Source of the DNA: Cryobacterium shii | GTDB lineage: Bacteria > Actinomycetota > Actinomycetes > Actinomycetales > Microbacteriaceae | NCBI RefSeq assembly: GCF_004402595.1 | Contig: NZ_SOFY01000070.1 | Coordinates: 28,171 to 92,170 of the forward strand | DNA length: 64,000 nucleotides | Direction of reading: 5' to 3' | Part shown: positions 48,443 to 56,955 of the stretch, piece after piece | Layout: each line of letters begins with the position of its first letter | Position numbering within the stretch: position 1 is the stretch's first letter | Position numbers and translations under genes: made by a program | Notes under the pieces: model-generated | What the model was told of the DNA's origin: nothing | Database searches by the model: none | The model's input: only the letters and a program-made list of their open reading frames with translations

Positions 48443-50557
48443 CTATTCGCCCTTGTTCTTCTGAATGATCTCTTCGGCCACAGCCCGGGGGACCTCCGCA
48501 TAGCTCTCGAAGGTCATCGAGTACACGGCGCGGCCAGAGGTCTTCGACCTCAGGTCACCGATGTATCCGAACATCTCCGACAGCGGCACGTTGGCGCGAA
48601 TTACCTTCACGCCCTGAGCGTCCTCCATGGTCTGGATCTGTCCACGACGCGAGTTCAGGTCGCCGATGACGTCGCCCATGTATTCCTCGGGCGTACGTAC
48701 CTCGACGGCCATCAGCGGCTCGAGCAGAACGGGATCAGCCTTACGAACGGCTTCCTTGAAGCCCATCGAGCCGGCGATCTTGAACGCCATCTCCGAGGAG
48801 TCGACGTCGTGCGCGGCGCCGTCAAGCAGGCTTGCCTTGACGCCCACCATCGGGTAGCCGGCCAGGACGCCAACGTGCAGCGCATCCTGGATTCCTGCGT
48901 CCACCGAGGGGATGTACTCCCGGGGGATGCGGCCACCCGTGACCTTGTTGACGAACTCGTAGCTCTTATCGGCAGTGATCTCGAGCGGCTCGATCGCGAT
49001 CTGAATCTTCGCGAACTGCCCGGATCCACCGGTCTGCTTCTTGTGCGTGTAGTCGTGACGCTCGACCGCGCGACGGATCGTCTCGCGGTAGGCGACCTGG
49101 GGCTTGCCGACGTTGGCTTCGACGTTGAATTCACGCCGCATCCGGTCGACGAGGATGTCCAGGTGGAGCTCGCCCATTCCCTTGATGACCGTCTGACCAG
49201 TTTCCTGGTTCTGCTCGGTGCGGAAGGTCGGGTCTTCTTCGGCCAGCTTCTGGATCGCGAGACCCAGCTTTTCCTGGTCCTGCTTGGTCTTCGGCTCGAT
49301 CGCAACCTCGATGACCGGGTCAGGGAACGTCATCGACTCGAGCACGACCTGCGCGTTCGGGTCGCACAGGGTGTCACCCGTGGTCGTGTCCTTGAGGCCG
49401 ATGACCGCGTAGATGTGACCGGCGGTCACGAAGGCCACAGGGTTCTCCTTGTTGGCGTGCATCTGGAAGATCTTGCCGATGCGCTCCTTCTTGCCCTTGG
49501 TCGAGTTGATGACCTGGGCACCGGAGTCAAGGTGACCGGAGTAAACGCGCACATAGGTCAGACGACCGAAGAACGGGTGAACGGCAACCTTGAACGCGAG
49601 GGCCGTGAACGGCTCCGTCGCATCCGGGTGGCGCATGATGACCTTTTCCTCATCGCGCGGGTCGTGGGCCTCGATGGCCGGCACGTCGAGCGGGGTGGGG
49701 AGGTAGTCGATGACGGCGTCGAGCATCGGCTGAACGCCGCGGTTCTTGAACGCCGAGCCACAGAGGACCGGGTAGATCTCGCTGGAGACGGTGAGCTTGC
49801 GGATCGCGTGCTTGATCTCGGAGACCGTGAGTTCCTCGCCGGAGAAGTACTTCTCCATCAGGTCGTCGTCGGTCTCGGCAACGGTCTCGAGGAGCAGCTT
49901 GCGGTAGACCGCAGCCTGGTCGACGAGGTCGGCCGGGATCTCTTCGATAGCGTACTTGGAGCCCATCTCGACGTCACCCTTGGAGTCGCCGCGCCAGGTC
50001 AGTGCACGCATCTCGACGAGGTCGACAACACCTTCGAAGGTGTTCTCGGCGCCGATCGGCAGCTGGAGGACGAGCGGCTTCGCGCCGAGGCGCTTGACGA
50101 TCGTGTCGACGGTGTAGAAGAAGTCGGCGCCGAGCTTGTCCATCTTGTTGACGAAGCAGATGCGGGGCACGTCGTACTTGTCGGCCTGACGCCAGACGGT
50201 CTCGGACTGGGGCTCAACGCCCTCCTTGCCGTCGAACACTGCGACGGCGCCGTCGAGGACGCGGAGCGAACGCTCCACCTCAACGGTGAAGTCGACGTGG
50301 CCGGGGGTGTCGATGATGTTGATCTGGTTTTCAGCCCAGAAACAGGTCGTCGCGGCAGACGTGATGGTGATGCCACGTTCCTGCTCCTGCGCCATCCAGT
50401 CCATGGTCGAGGCGCCGTCGTGCGTCTCGCCGATCTTGTGATTGACACCCGTGTAGTACAGGATGCGCTCAGTGACGGTGGTCTTGCCAGCATCAATGTG
50501 AGCCATGATGCCGATGTTGCGGACCTTACTCAGGTCGGTGAGCACGTCAAGTGCCAC
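48443..50557 (-). CDS. fusA: Elongation factor G
   Basis: 704 residues. G1 [44 protein letters not shown] and [10 protein letters not shown], then domains II-V with [13 protein letters not shown] near the C-terminus. It translocates tRNA and mRNA and helps recycle ribosomes. It follows rpsG after a palindrome-containing gap. Confidence 0.99.
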   Translation of the reverse strand: MALDVLTDLSKVRNIGIMAHIDAGKTTVTERILYYTGVNHKIGETHDGASTMDWMAQEQERGITITSAATTCFWAENQINIIDTPGHVDFTVEVERSLRVLDGAVAVFDGKEGVEPQSETVWRQADKYDVPRICFVNKMDKLGADFFYTVDTIVKRLGAKPLVLQLPIGAENTFEGVVDLVEMRALTWRGDSKGDVEMGSKYAIEEIPADLVDQAAVYRKLLLETVAETDDDLMEKYFSGEELTVSEIKHAIRKLTVSSEIYPVLCGSAFKNRGVQPMLDAVIDYLPTPLDVPAIEAHDPRDEEKVIMRHPDATEPFTALAFKVAVHPFFGRLTYVRVYSGHLDSGAQVINSTKGKKERIGKIFQMHANKENPVAFVTAGHIYAVIGLKDTTTGDTLCDPNAQVVLESMTFPDPVIEVAIEPKTKQDQEKLGLAIQKLAEEDPTFRTEQNQETGQTVIKGMGELHLDILVDRMRREFNVEANVGKPQVAYRETIRRAVERHDYTHKKQTGGSGQFAKIQIAIEPLEITADKSYEFVNKVTGGRIPREYIPSVDAGIQDALHVGVLAGYPMVGVKASLLDGAAHDVDSSEMAFKIAGSMGFKEAVRKADPVLLEPLMAVEVRTPEEYMGDVIGDLNSRRGQIQTMEDAQGVKVIRANVPLSEMFGYIGDLRSKTSGRAVYSMTFESYAEVPRAVAEEIIQKNKGE

Positions 50558-50613
50558 GGGGGTCCTCCGGAAGTTTGCTTATGGTGCGTGGTGCGAAACA
50601 GGGCATCCGGTAT

Positions 50614-50648
50614 CCGGGCCCGTCGAGATCTGATCCCGACAAGCCCGG
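50614..50648. repeat. Intercistronic palindrome between rpsG and fusA
   Basis: CCGGGCCCGTCG (50614-50625) and CGACAAGCCCGG (50637-50648) pair with two mismatches near the middle of the arms around an 11-base loop. It again carries the GACAAGCCC core seen in the other ribosomal-protein gaps and starts 15 bases past the rpsG stop. Confidence 0.65.
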
Positions 50649-50662
50649 ACTCCGGAACGCGA

Positions 50663-51133
50663 CTACCAGCGGTAGTGAGCGAAGGCCTTGTTCGCCTCGG
50701 CCATCTTGTGCGTGTCCTCGCGGCGCTTCACAGCGGCACCGAGGCCGTTGGATGCGTCGAGGATTTCGTTGGTGAGACGCTCGGTCATGGTCTTCTCGCG
50801 ACGAGCCTTGGCGTAGCTGGTCAACCATCGGAGGGCCAGGGTGTTGGCGCGGTGCGGCTTGACTTCGACGGGCACCTGGTAGGTGGAACCACCCACGCGG
50901 CGCGAACGCACCTCAAGGGTGGGACGAACGTTGTCGAGTGCCTTCTTCAGCGTGACGACAGCATCCGCACCGTTCTTGGCAACGACGCCTTCGAGTGCAT
51001 CGTAAACGATGCGCTCGGCGAGGCCCTTTTTGCCGTCGAGGAGGATCTTGTTGACGAGCTGGGAGACGATGGGGGCGCCGTATACCGGGTCAGCGATAAC
51101 GGGACGCTTGGGCGCTGGGCCTTTACGAGGCAT
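50663..51133 (-). CDS. rpsG: Ribosomal protein S7
   Basis: 156 residues. [40 protein letters not shown] and [19 protein letters not shown] are canonical. It nucleates assembly of the 30S head. Its ATG overlaps the rpsL stop by one base. Confidence 0.98.
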   Translation of the reverse strand: MPRKGPAPKRPVIADPVYGAPIVSQLVNKILLDGKKGLAERIVYDALEGVVAKNGADAVVTLKKALDNVRPTLEVRSRRVGGSTYQVPVEVKPHRANTLALRWLTSYAKARREKTMTERLTNEILDASNGLGAAVKRREDTHKMAEANKAFAHYRW

Positions 51134-51507
51134 TACTTCTTCTCCATCTTGGCGCCGTAGCGGCTACGAGCCTGCTTGCGGTTCTTGACGGCCTGGGTGT
51201 CCAGTGCGCCACGAACGATCTTGTATCGAACACCGGGAAGGTCCTTGACGCGACCGCCGCGGACGAGCACCATCGAGTGCTCCTGCAGGTTGTGACCCTC
51301 GCCGGGGATGTAGGCGGTGATCTCGGTACCGTTCGACAGCTTGACGCGGGCGACCTTGCGGAGAGCCGAGTTCGGCTTCTTCGGGGTCGTCGTGTAGACG
51401 CGGGTGCAAACGCCGCGCTGCTGGGGGTTGGACTTCAGGGCGGGAGCCTTGGTCTTGGTGACCTTGGGGCTGCGTCCCTTTCTGACCAACTGCTGAATGG
51501 TGGGCAC
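51133..51507 (-). CDS. rpsL: Ribosomal protein S12
   Basis: 124 residues. [40 protein letters not shown] and the second streptomycin-region loop [20 protein letters not shown] are wild type at the classic resistance lysines (PKKPNS and GRVKDLPG), predicting a streptomycin-sensitive ribosome. It is first in the str operon, about 245 bases from its candidate promoter. Confidence 0.98.
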   Translation of the reverse strand: MPTIQQLVRKGRSPKVTKTKAPALKSNPQQRGVCTRVYTTTPKKPNSALRKVARVKLSNGTEITAYIPGEGHNLQEHSMVLVRGGRVKDLPGVRYKIVRGALDTQAVKNRKQARSRYGAKMEKK

Positions 51508-51825
51508 TAATTACTCCTCGTTATTGCTGCACGGTGACAGCTTTGTGATTAGCATTCGACCCTGCACGTTGCCGCCTGGATCGAGTTCATCTGGACCCAC
51601 CGAGGCACGCAGACGAGTCCGCTTGTTCAGGTGGGTATGCCGTGGGGGCTGCTCGGAGAACAAACCCTGAGTGAGTGCCCGGTCGCGGCGCCTAAGGTGC
51701 AGCACGACAAAATCGCGGTGGCATAACTCAAGCGCACGACAAAGCGCACACCCCGAAATACTAACTTGACGGTGGCAGCCCGGTCAAATGGATTACCACG
51801 TCCGGGGGGTTCGTTCAGGTGTTGT
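51508..51825. other. Str-operon leader region
   Basis: These 318 bases carry the candidate promoter at 51758-51787 and then a long untranslated leader. The open frames inside have no ribosome binding site or family resemblance. I see no tRNA or obvious strong hairpin. Confidence 0.6.
51758..51787 (-). promoter_or_regulatory. Candidate promoter of the str operon
   Basis: On the minus strand TTGACC (51787-51782), an 18-base spacer and TAGTAT (51763-51758). It is a good match to the vegetative sigma-factor consensus, with a leader of roughly 245 bases to rpsL. Confidence 0.6.
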
Positions 51826-52479
51826 TCAGATGCCGCGCGGCCAGAGCGGTGAATCGAGGGCGGTGTCGAGGTCTGCCAGCAGGGCCAGCACCCAGGGTTC
51901 GACGAAGTCGGAGACTGCCCGGCGCATCCGTGCCTGGTGCCGGGACAGCTCCGCGCAAACCTTTCGGCCGACCAGGGCCGCGTGCTCGTCGGCGAGTTTG
52001 AGTTCGGCACGGATGGCGGCCTTCTCCTCGACGCTCAGCGGCGGTGGGGCGACTGGCGCGGCCGAGGGCTCTTCGGGCCGGGCGAGGTCAGCGAAGGTGA
52101 AGAGGTAGGGGGCGTCGGGCGTGGCGGGCGGATCCAGGTCGAGCCCCGTGTAGGCCGGGTCCAGGCCTTCGGTCGGCTGGTAGCTCGCGGCGGCCTTGCG
52201 TTGCTCGTTGAGGTGGATCTCGCGGCGGAGCAGCGGCAGGTGCGCCTCGGTGTACTCGTCGACGTCCGCGTCGATCACGCGCTTGATGCGCATGGACAGC
52301 GCGTGCTGCACGGCGTGCGGGACATCCGTGGTGAGGCCGGCGGCACCGATGATGGGCGACCCGAAGCAGGTGCGGCAGAGGCGGGCGCGACCTCGGTGTG
52401 TGCCCGGGCGCCAGCGGGGCAGCCAATTCAGCCAGTCGTCGACCTCGTGGTCCACGCGTGACTCGATGGAACCGTCCAT
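51826..52479 (-). CDS. Unidentified Trp-rich protein
   Basis: 217 residues from the ATG at 52479 (MDGSIESRVDHEVDDWLNWL); the frame is open upstream but that part is low-complexity. Visible features: DDWLNWLPRWRPGTHRGRAR then a CRTC pair, a helical acidic-basic middle, a Pro-rich linker with APVAPPPLSVEEKAAIRAEL, and a C-terminal helical segment ending DTALDSPLWPRGI. No signal peptide or TM helix. I do not recognise it. It follows the secretion operon by 76 bases on the same strand and could be its last gene, or an independent gene upstream of the str operon. Confidence 0.65.
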   Translation of the reverse strand: MDGSIESRVDHEVDDWLNWLPRWRPGTHRGRARLCRTCFGSPIIGAAGLTTDVPHAVQHALSMRIKRVIDADVDEYTEAHLPLLRREIHLNEQRKAAASYQPTEGLDPAYTGLDLDPPATPDAPYLFTFADLARPEEPSAAPVAPPPLSVEEKAAIRAELKLADEHAALVGRKVCAELSRHQARMRRAVSDFVEPWVLALLADLDTALDSPLWPRGI

Positions 52480-52555
52480 GAGTATTAAGGGTACTCGATT
52501 GCCTCGCCGAACGGCTGACCAGTTTTGGGGGCATCCGTCAGCGCCCCGGGAACGC

Positions 52556-53266
52556 TCAGGGGCGGGCCTTCGTGCGGAGTTCGTCGGCCAGGTTCCCGGC
52601 GGCGGGAGCCTCCGGCAGCCCGGTCCAGACCGCGGAGTCGATGATCGCATCGTAGAGCTCCACCAGCAGGGGGCCGAGCTCGGCGAGGGGCGACGAGAAG
52701 GTCACCAGGAGCACGGCGCTCGCGCCCGGCACCGTGATCCAGTAGTCGGCCTTGATGGCGGTATAGGACTCGACGTCGGGACCGCGGCCCGGCTGCTCGT
52801 GATCGCTGGTGCGCCGCAGCACGTACGACCGGCCCTTCTCGAACAGGATCGCGCCCTCGCCCTCGAGGACGGCCCAGTGATCCGCGCCGTCCTCCCGGTC
52901 AGACCCGTCGCCGCGTACCAGGCCCAGCGCCAGGGCATCCATGATGACGGGCGGCTCGGTGCTCTGGCCGGGGAAGGTGAGCGCCGGCCGGTAGACGGTC
53001 AGCGTGGACGCGAAGGTGATCCGCTTGTCGAGCTTGAGGGACACGTGGAACTCGGTCGCCCCGCCCTCGATCGCGTGCGTCACCGCTGCCGACATGGCTT
53101 TGCGCTGCTGCGCGCGAAACGTCGCCTCGCTGGAGTTGCGTCCGAACTTGTGCGCGACGAGTTTCTTGACGGACGCGGCGGCCGAGTCAATCGAGTCGAC
53201 CGGGATTCGCCACCAGGCACCCGGGAGCTCGAATTGGAGCGACGGATGCTGCGGGCTCGCACTCAT
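52556..53266 (-). CDS. Accessory protein of the secretion operon, Mog1/LpqN-like pattern
   Basis: 236 residues without signal peptide. The order FELPGAWWRIPVDS, a central EFHVSLKLDKRITFASTLTV, VLEGEGAILFEKGRSYVLRR, then WITVPGASAVLLVTFSSPLA and a final helix LLVELYDAIIDSAVW resembles the Mog1/PsbP-like fold of LpqN-type proteins (inference from pattern only). Two proteins upstream in the operon (56350-56955 and 56940-57548) have the same general layout. It overlaps the lipoprotein gene by 4 bases. It is probably a cytosolic partner or immunity-type protein; function unknown. Confidence 0.65.
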   Translation of the reverse strand: MSASPQHPSLQFELPGAWWRIPVDSIDSAAASVKKLVAHKFGRNSSEATFRAQQRKAMSAAVTHAIEGGATEFHVSLKLDKRITFASTLTVYRPALTFPGQSTEPPVIMDALALGLVRGDGSDREDGADHWAVLEGEGAILFEKGRSYVLRRTSDHEQPGRGPDVESYTAIKADYWITVPGASAVLLVTFSSPLAELGPLLVELYDAIIDSAVWTGLPEAPAAGNLADELRTKARP

Positions 53267-53763
53267 TCCGCAGCGCCGAACATCGCGGCCAGCTCCTCCC
53301 TGGTGAGGATGAGGTGGGTGCCGAGGTACTTCCCCTGGGTGAAACCGAACTCCGCCTGGCGGTCCCTGAGGACTACCAGCTGGAGGGGTTGGGGACCGCC
53401 GGGCCAGGGAGCCTCGACGGCGAAACGGTACTGGGGTAATTGTGTGCCGTATTCAGCCCAGATGACGGATGCCGTCTGGCGGAGGACCTCGCCCAGGGCC
53501 GCGTCGCCCTCGGCGGTGACTGTGAGCCTCGTCGTCGACCGGTAGTTGCCCGGAAATCCGTTCAACGCAACCGTAACCGTGGCGTCTTCAACCCCGTCAA
53601 TGGCTTTCAGCGATTCGGTGACCTGCTCCGTGTTCATGTTTGCCTCCGGTGGCGCGGATTGTGACGATGGGGAAGGCTGGGGGGCACAGGCAGCGAGGGC
53701 CAGGGTGACGGAGACGGCCGCCGCGAGCACAGTCAAGCGACGCCATCTCGCCCGCTCAGCCAC
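53263..53763 (-). CDS. Lipoprotein of the type VII secretion locus
   Basis: 166 residues from the GTG at 53763 (basic N-terminus ERARWRRLTVLAAAVSVTLA followed by the lipobox LAAC). The mature part has EQVTESLKAIDGVEDATVTV, GNYRSTTRLTVTAEG and FGFTQGKYLGTHLILTREEL, suggesting a small alpha/beta domain. It overlaps the hydrolase gene upstream by 8 bases and the next gene by 4, so it belongs to the operon. It is likely surface-anchored and may protect against, or assist, the co-encoded hydrolase; this is inference. A longer reading in the same frame antisense-free region lacks a signal. Confidence 0.7.
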   Translation of the reverse strand: MAERARWRRLTVLAAAVSVTLALAACAPQPSPSSQSAPPEANMNTEQVTESLKAIDGVEDATVTVALNGFPGNYRSTTRLTVTAEGDAALGEVLRQTASVIWAEYGTQLPQYRFAVEAPWPGGPQPLQLVVLRDRQAEFGFTQGKYLGTHLILTREELAAMFGAAE

Positions 53764-55621
53764 GTGTGTAGGAATAGTCGTCGCCGTCGACCGCGTCGCC
53801 GAAGTAATCGGCGATGCCCACACTGCTGTCTGAGCCGCCGGCCGCCTTGAAATCGAGGACGGCACCCCCGGTTGCCTTGTCGACATGAGTTCTGAACGTC
53901 TCCTGATATTTTTCTGGGTTGTGTCCCAGGTCTTCGCCGGCCCCGCCCGGGGCGGGAACATCGATCTTGTACCGGTTACCGTCGTTGCTGTGGTCGGCCA
54001 GAAAGGGGTTCTCGGTGCGCGGGACCGGATCGGTCAGGTGGCTCACATCGAGTACCTTCGTGTGCAGCGGGATCGGCATGTCGTCGAGCGAGGCGCCGGC
54101 GGTCACCAGGGCGTCGACCTTGTAGGTGCGGCTGAACACGGGGTCGGCGGCCAGGTTGCCGGCCGTGATCCCGCCGAGGCTCCAACCGGTGAGCATGACG
54201 TGTGCGCCGTCGGGGATCTCCTGCTGCTTCATCGCGTCCATTACCGCTTTCTCGAGTTGCGTGCGCTGCCCGAGGACCATCTTGGCGGCGGCGTCGCTCG
54301 CGCCGTCGTTGGCGCTGGTGCCGCCCGGTAGCCACTGCTGCGTGCTGGGCACGGCGATCTTGTAGATCAGTTCACCGTTCGGGCCCGTGATGGTGGTGAT
54401 TCTGACGACGGATTCCTGGTTGGTGTCCTTCTCGTCGTTCGTGTGCCCTGCGTCATCGATGTCCATCAGGTCCTGGAACATGGTCTCGAAGCTGGCGTGG
54501 GCCACGAGCTTCGCGTCTCGGTGGGCGACGCGCTTCGGCTCGGCTCGTTCCCCCCAGCCGGCGGCGCCGACGAGCAACCAGGCCACGGGAACCGTCGCCA
54601 TCAGCGCGACGATGGCCGACTGCACGAGCGAGTCCAGCGGATCGCCACCCTGCAGGATCAAGGCGGTGGCCAGGTAGACGGTAGCGGCCAGGAAAATGGC
54701 CAGATGGGCCAGCACCACGGTCAGCACGACGGCTGCCGCGACGATCACCGCGAGGGCGAGCGCGATTGCGGTGGCCGCGACGATCGCCGCGGCCAGGACC
54801 AGGACGACGGCGACCGCCACCGCCAGCGCGAGGGCGACCGCGATCACGGCCAGCGCGATGGCGGCGGCGGCAACGAGCGCGAGTACGGCGAGGCCGAATG
54901 CGACGACCGCGGCGATGAGCAGGATCACCGCGGCGACCAGCGCCAGGACGGCGAGCACGATGGCGGCGAGCACCGAGACGATGACGTCGATGGCCTGGCC
55001 GATGAAGTCGGCGACCGCGGTGAGAAACCCGCTGATGTCGTCCCAGATGGAGTCGTTGAGGTCGCTGCCGGCGACGACGTCGACGATGCGGTTGCGGGCG
55101 TTCACGGCCGCCCGGTCGCGGTCCTCGCACGCCTGGTGGTAGCGGCGCTCGGCGGCATCCTTCCGGTCGGAGAGGCCGGAGATCGAACCGGTGACCCGGG
55201 CGAGGTCCGCCGTAGTCGTGCGTGGCGGCGGCGGCGCCGTCACGATCAGCGCGTCCGCGAGTGTTTCGGCGAGCTGGGTCACCCGGAGCCTGCTCTGCAC
55301 GCGTTCCGCGTCGTTCAGGTCGTCGGCGGCGGCCTCGAATTCGGCGATCGCCTGATCGGCGTCGTCCTGCGCCGCCTCGAGGGCTGCGGCGTACGCGACG
55401 AGGGCGTCGCCGGTCTCGCTGTAGCGGGACTCGGCCTGGGAGATATCCGCGGCCAGCGCGGCGGCGTCTGAACGCACCCGGGCGATGGCCAGGCCGTGCA
55501 TGGCATCCGGGTTGGCGATCGCCGTGAGCTGGCGCACGGCCGCTCGGATGGCCGTCGCCGTGTCCGCGTAGCGCAGACCGGTTTCGAGCACCACCGCCGG
55601 GTCACCCGCGAGTCGCTGCAC
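53756..55621 (-). CDS. Candidate type VII substrate: helical head, membrane core, alpha/beta-hydrolase tail
   Basis: 621 residues, GTG start 2 bases after the small helical gene. Residues 1-195 are coiled-coil-like; SRYSETGDALVAYAAALEAA closely matches a segment of the 430-residue protein at 58086-59378. Residues 200-330 are an almost unbroken Ala/Val/Leu stretch holding several TM helices. After about 370 comes a soluble domain with nucleophile elbow VMLTGWSLGGITAG (Ser481), AVPSTQQWLPGG, and candidate acid and His in DVSHLTDPVPR or GEDLGHNPEKYQ. This predicts an esterase, lipase or related hydrolase delivered by or anchored with the secretion system. The enzymatic target is unknown. Confidence 0.75.
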   Translation of the reverse strand: MQRLAGDPAVVLETGLRYADTATAIRAAVRQLTAIANPDAMHGLAIARVRSDAAALAADISQAESRYSETGDALVAYAAALEAAQDDADQAIAEFEAAADDLNDAERVQSRLRVTQLAETLADALIVTAPPPPRTTTADLARVTGSISGLSDRKDAAERRYHQACEDRDRAAVNARNRIVDVVAGSDLNDSIWDDISGFLTAVADFIGQAIDVIVSVLAAIVLAVLALVAAVILLIAAVVAFGLAVLALVAAAAIALAVIAVALALAVAVAVVLVLAAAIVAATAIALALAVIVAAAVVLTVVLAHLAIFLAATVYLATALILQGGDPLDSLVQSAIVALMATVPVAWLLVGAAGWGERAEPKRVAHRDAKLVAHASFETMFQDLMDIDDAGHTNDEKDTNQESVVRITTITGPNGELIYKIAVPSTQQWLPGGTSANDGASDAAAKMVLGQRTQLEKAVMDAMKQQEIPDGAHVMLTGWSLGGITAGNLAADPVFSRTYKVDALVTAGASLDDMPIPLHTKVLDVSHLTDPVPRTENPFLADHSNDGNRYKIDVPAPGGAGEDLGHNPEKYQETFRTHVDKATGGAVLDFKAAGGSDSSVGIADYFGDAVDGDDYSYTRG

Positions 55622-55623
55622 GC

Positions 55624-55923
55624 TCAGGCCTGCATCGGTGCGGGTTCGGTGGAGCCGGAGAGTTTCTGGTCGAGTTCCCGGAACGAGGTGTGGATGTCCG
55701 TCAGCGATTTCGCGAGCCGGCCGAGGTTCTCGACGTAGCCGGCCCGCCGGTCGTCCCAGGTGTCGGCGAAGTCCTGCACGGCCTCGGCCAGTCCGACATG
55801 GCCGCAGGCGTCCGCGGCGCGACCCGAGCTGTCCGCGGACTCGGCGAACGATGTCTTGACGCCGGTCGCGTTGGACGCGGCGGCAGAAATCAGCGACAGG
55901 TCAAGGTGCACACCGTCCGACAT
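55624..55923 (-). CDS. Small helical type VII protein (EspC/WXG100-like) paired with the hydrolase
   Basis: 99 residues from ATG 55923, which is 7 bases after a GGGGGG run; an ATG at 55929 is too close to that site. Mostly helical, with LAEAVQDFADTWDDRRAGYV, ENLGRLAKSLTDIHTSFREL. The block VxxFxxxWxx(K/R)R...L..L...L matches the 109-residue protein at 59375-59704, its paralogue. Length and helix-hairpin pattern fit ESX-type EspC or WXG100 partners, secreted or acting as a targeting partner of the following 621-residue protein (inference). Confidence 0.72.
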   Translation of the reverse strand: MSDGVHLDLSLISAAASNATGVKTSFAESADSSGRAADACGHVGLAEAVQDFADTWDDRRAGYVENLGRLAKSLTDIHTSFRELDQKLSGSTEPAPMQA

Positions 55924-56003
55924 CCGCATTCCCCCCAGATTGTGCGTGACGAGGGCGGCTTCTCGCGAAACCGCCCTCGAACTACTCGTTCAGACGAGTG
56001 TGA

Positions 56004-56288
56004 CTAGCTTCCGGCCATGGAAGCGTCGTGCTCGCGGGTCTTCTGCGACATGGAGCGCAGCGCGTTGGCCATGTCGGTGATGCCGGCGACGGCCGTGTTC
56101 ACACCGTTGTTGAGTTCGTTGTAGCCCTCGCCGAACTTGCCGGACGCGAGGTCGGTCTTGAAGCCCTCGCCGAGCAGTTCTTCGACCTTGCCGAGCAGCG
56201 AGTGCAGCTGGCCCTTGATGTCTTCAGCGCCGCTTTCGAGAACTCCGGCGGTCTGCTCCATGGCGTCATAGCTGGCGTGGAATGTCAT
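56004..56288 (-). CDS. WXG100-superfamily protein lacking the WXG tryptophan
   Basis: 94 residues from the ATG at 56288 with AAAGG about 8 bases upstream; the longer in-frame reading is unsupported. Two helices flank a turn: YDAMEQTAGVLESGAEDIKG then LLGEGFKTDLASGKFGEGYN and VNTAVAGITDMANALRSMSQ. Size and helical hairpin fit WXG100/ESAT-6-like secreted proteins, but the central W-X-G is replaced by LASG-type sequence. It is flanked by gaps of 60-80 bases, unlike the tightly packed genes around it, so it may be made in larger amounts. Confidence 0.78.
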   Translation of the reverse strand: MTFHASYDAMEQTAGVLESGAEDIKGQLHSLLGKVEELLGEGFKTDLASGKFGEGYNELNNGVNTAVAGITDMANALRSMSQKTREHDASMAGS

Positions 56289-56349
56289 TGATAAGCCTTT
56301 CGATCGGTTCCCCACTCCCCCATAGGAGTGATCGAGTACTGCTGTAACG

Positions 56350-56955
56350 CTATCTGGTCTGGGACTCTTCTGCCGGAACAATCCGGATGGCTTCCATCAG
56401 CGCCTTCAGGCCGTCCAGCATCAGGGCGATCCGGCCGAGGTTGTCATCGATGACCTCGAGCAGGAAGACGTGTCCCGCCGCTTCGCCGACCAGCCGGGCG
56501 CAGCCGACGACGCGGTTGGAGCCGTCTTCCTGTTCCAGCGACGTCGTGGAGAGCACACGCACCAGCCGGCCGAATCCGTCCGACTCGATCTCGGCGACGA
56601 CGGGGACGGTCAGCGAAGACTCGGCGGAACCGGCGCAGTCTTCCAGGCTCGCCTCGCCGAGCTCGGCTCGCGACGCGGTGTACAGATGCGCGACCGAGAG
56701 GAAGGAGCCGGCGACCGGGAAGTACCAGAACCGTTTGGCGGCATCCGGCACGCTGAAAGCGGCGATCTCCCTGGCCGTCTCGTAGAACCGGCCGATGGTG
56801 GTCTCGGGTTCGGGCATTTCTCGGCCCGTGCGCTCGGCCACGTCCCTGGCCCAGTCGTCACGGGTCGCCCAGTCCTGTTCCGGGAAGTGCAGGGGAACGT
56901 CGATCCAGACGTCGGTGTCGTACCCGACGAGGTAGCCCGCTAGTTCTGTTTCCAC
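56350..56955 (-). CDS. Secretion-operon accessory protein, Mog1/LpqN-like pattern
   Basis: 201 residues from the GTG at 56955, which has AGGGA 7 bases upstream and lies 16 bases inside the end of the previous gene; the longer reading upstream is a different-frame shadow. AGYLVGYDTDVWIDVPLHFP, EQDWATRDDWARDVAERTGR, FWYFPVAGSFLSVAHLYTAS, RLVRVLSTTSLEQEDGSNRV and a final helix IALMLDGLKALMEAIRIV. No signal or TM. The layout resembles the 202-residue neighbour. Function unknown; possibly a cytosolic chaperone or immunity-type protein. Confidence 0.68.
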   Translation of the reverse strand: METELAGYLVGYDTDVWIDVPLHFPEQDWATRDDWARDVAERTGREMPEPETTIGRFYETAREIAAFSVPDAAKRFWYFPVAGSFLSVAHLYTASRAELGEASLEDCAGSAESSLTVPVVAEIESDGFGRLVRVLSTTSLEQEDGSNRVVGCARLVGEAAGHVFLLEVIDDNLGRIALMLDGLKALMEAIRIVPAEESQTR

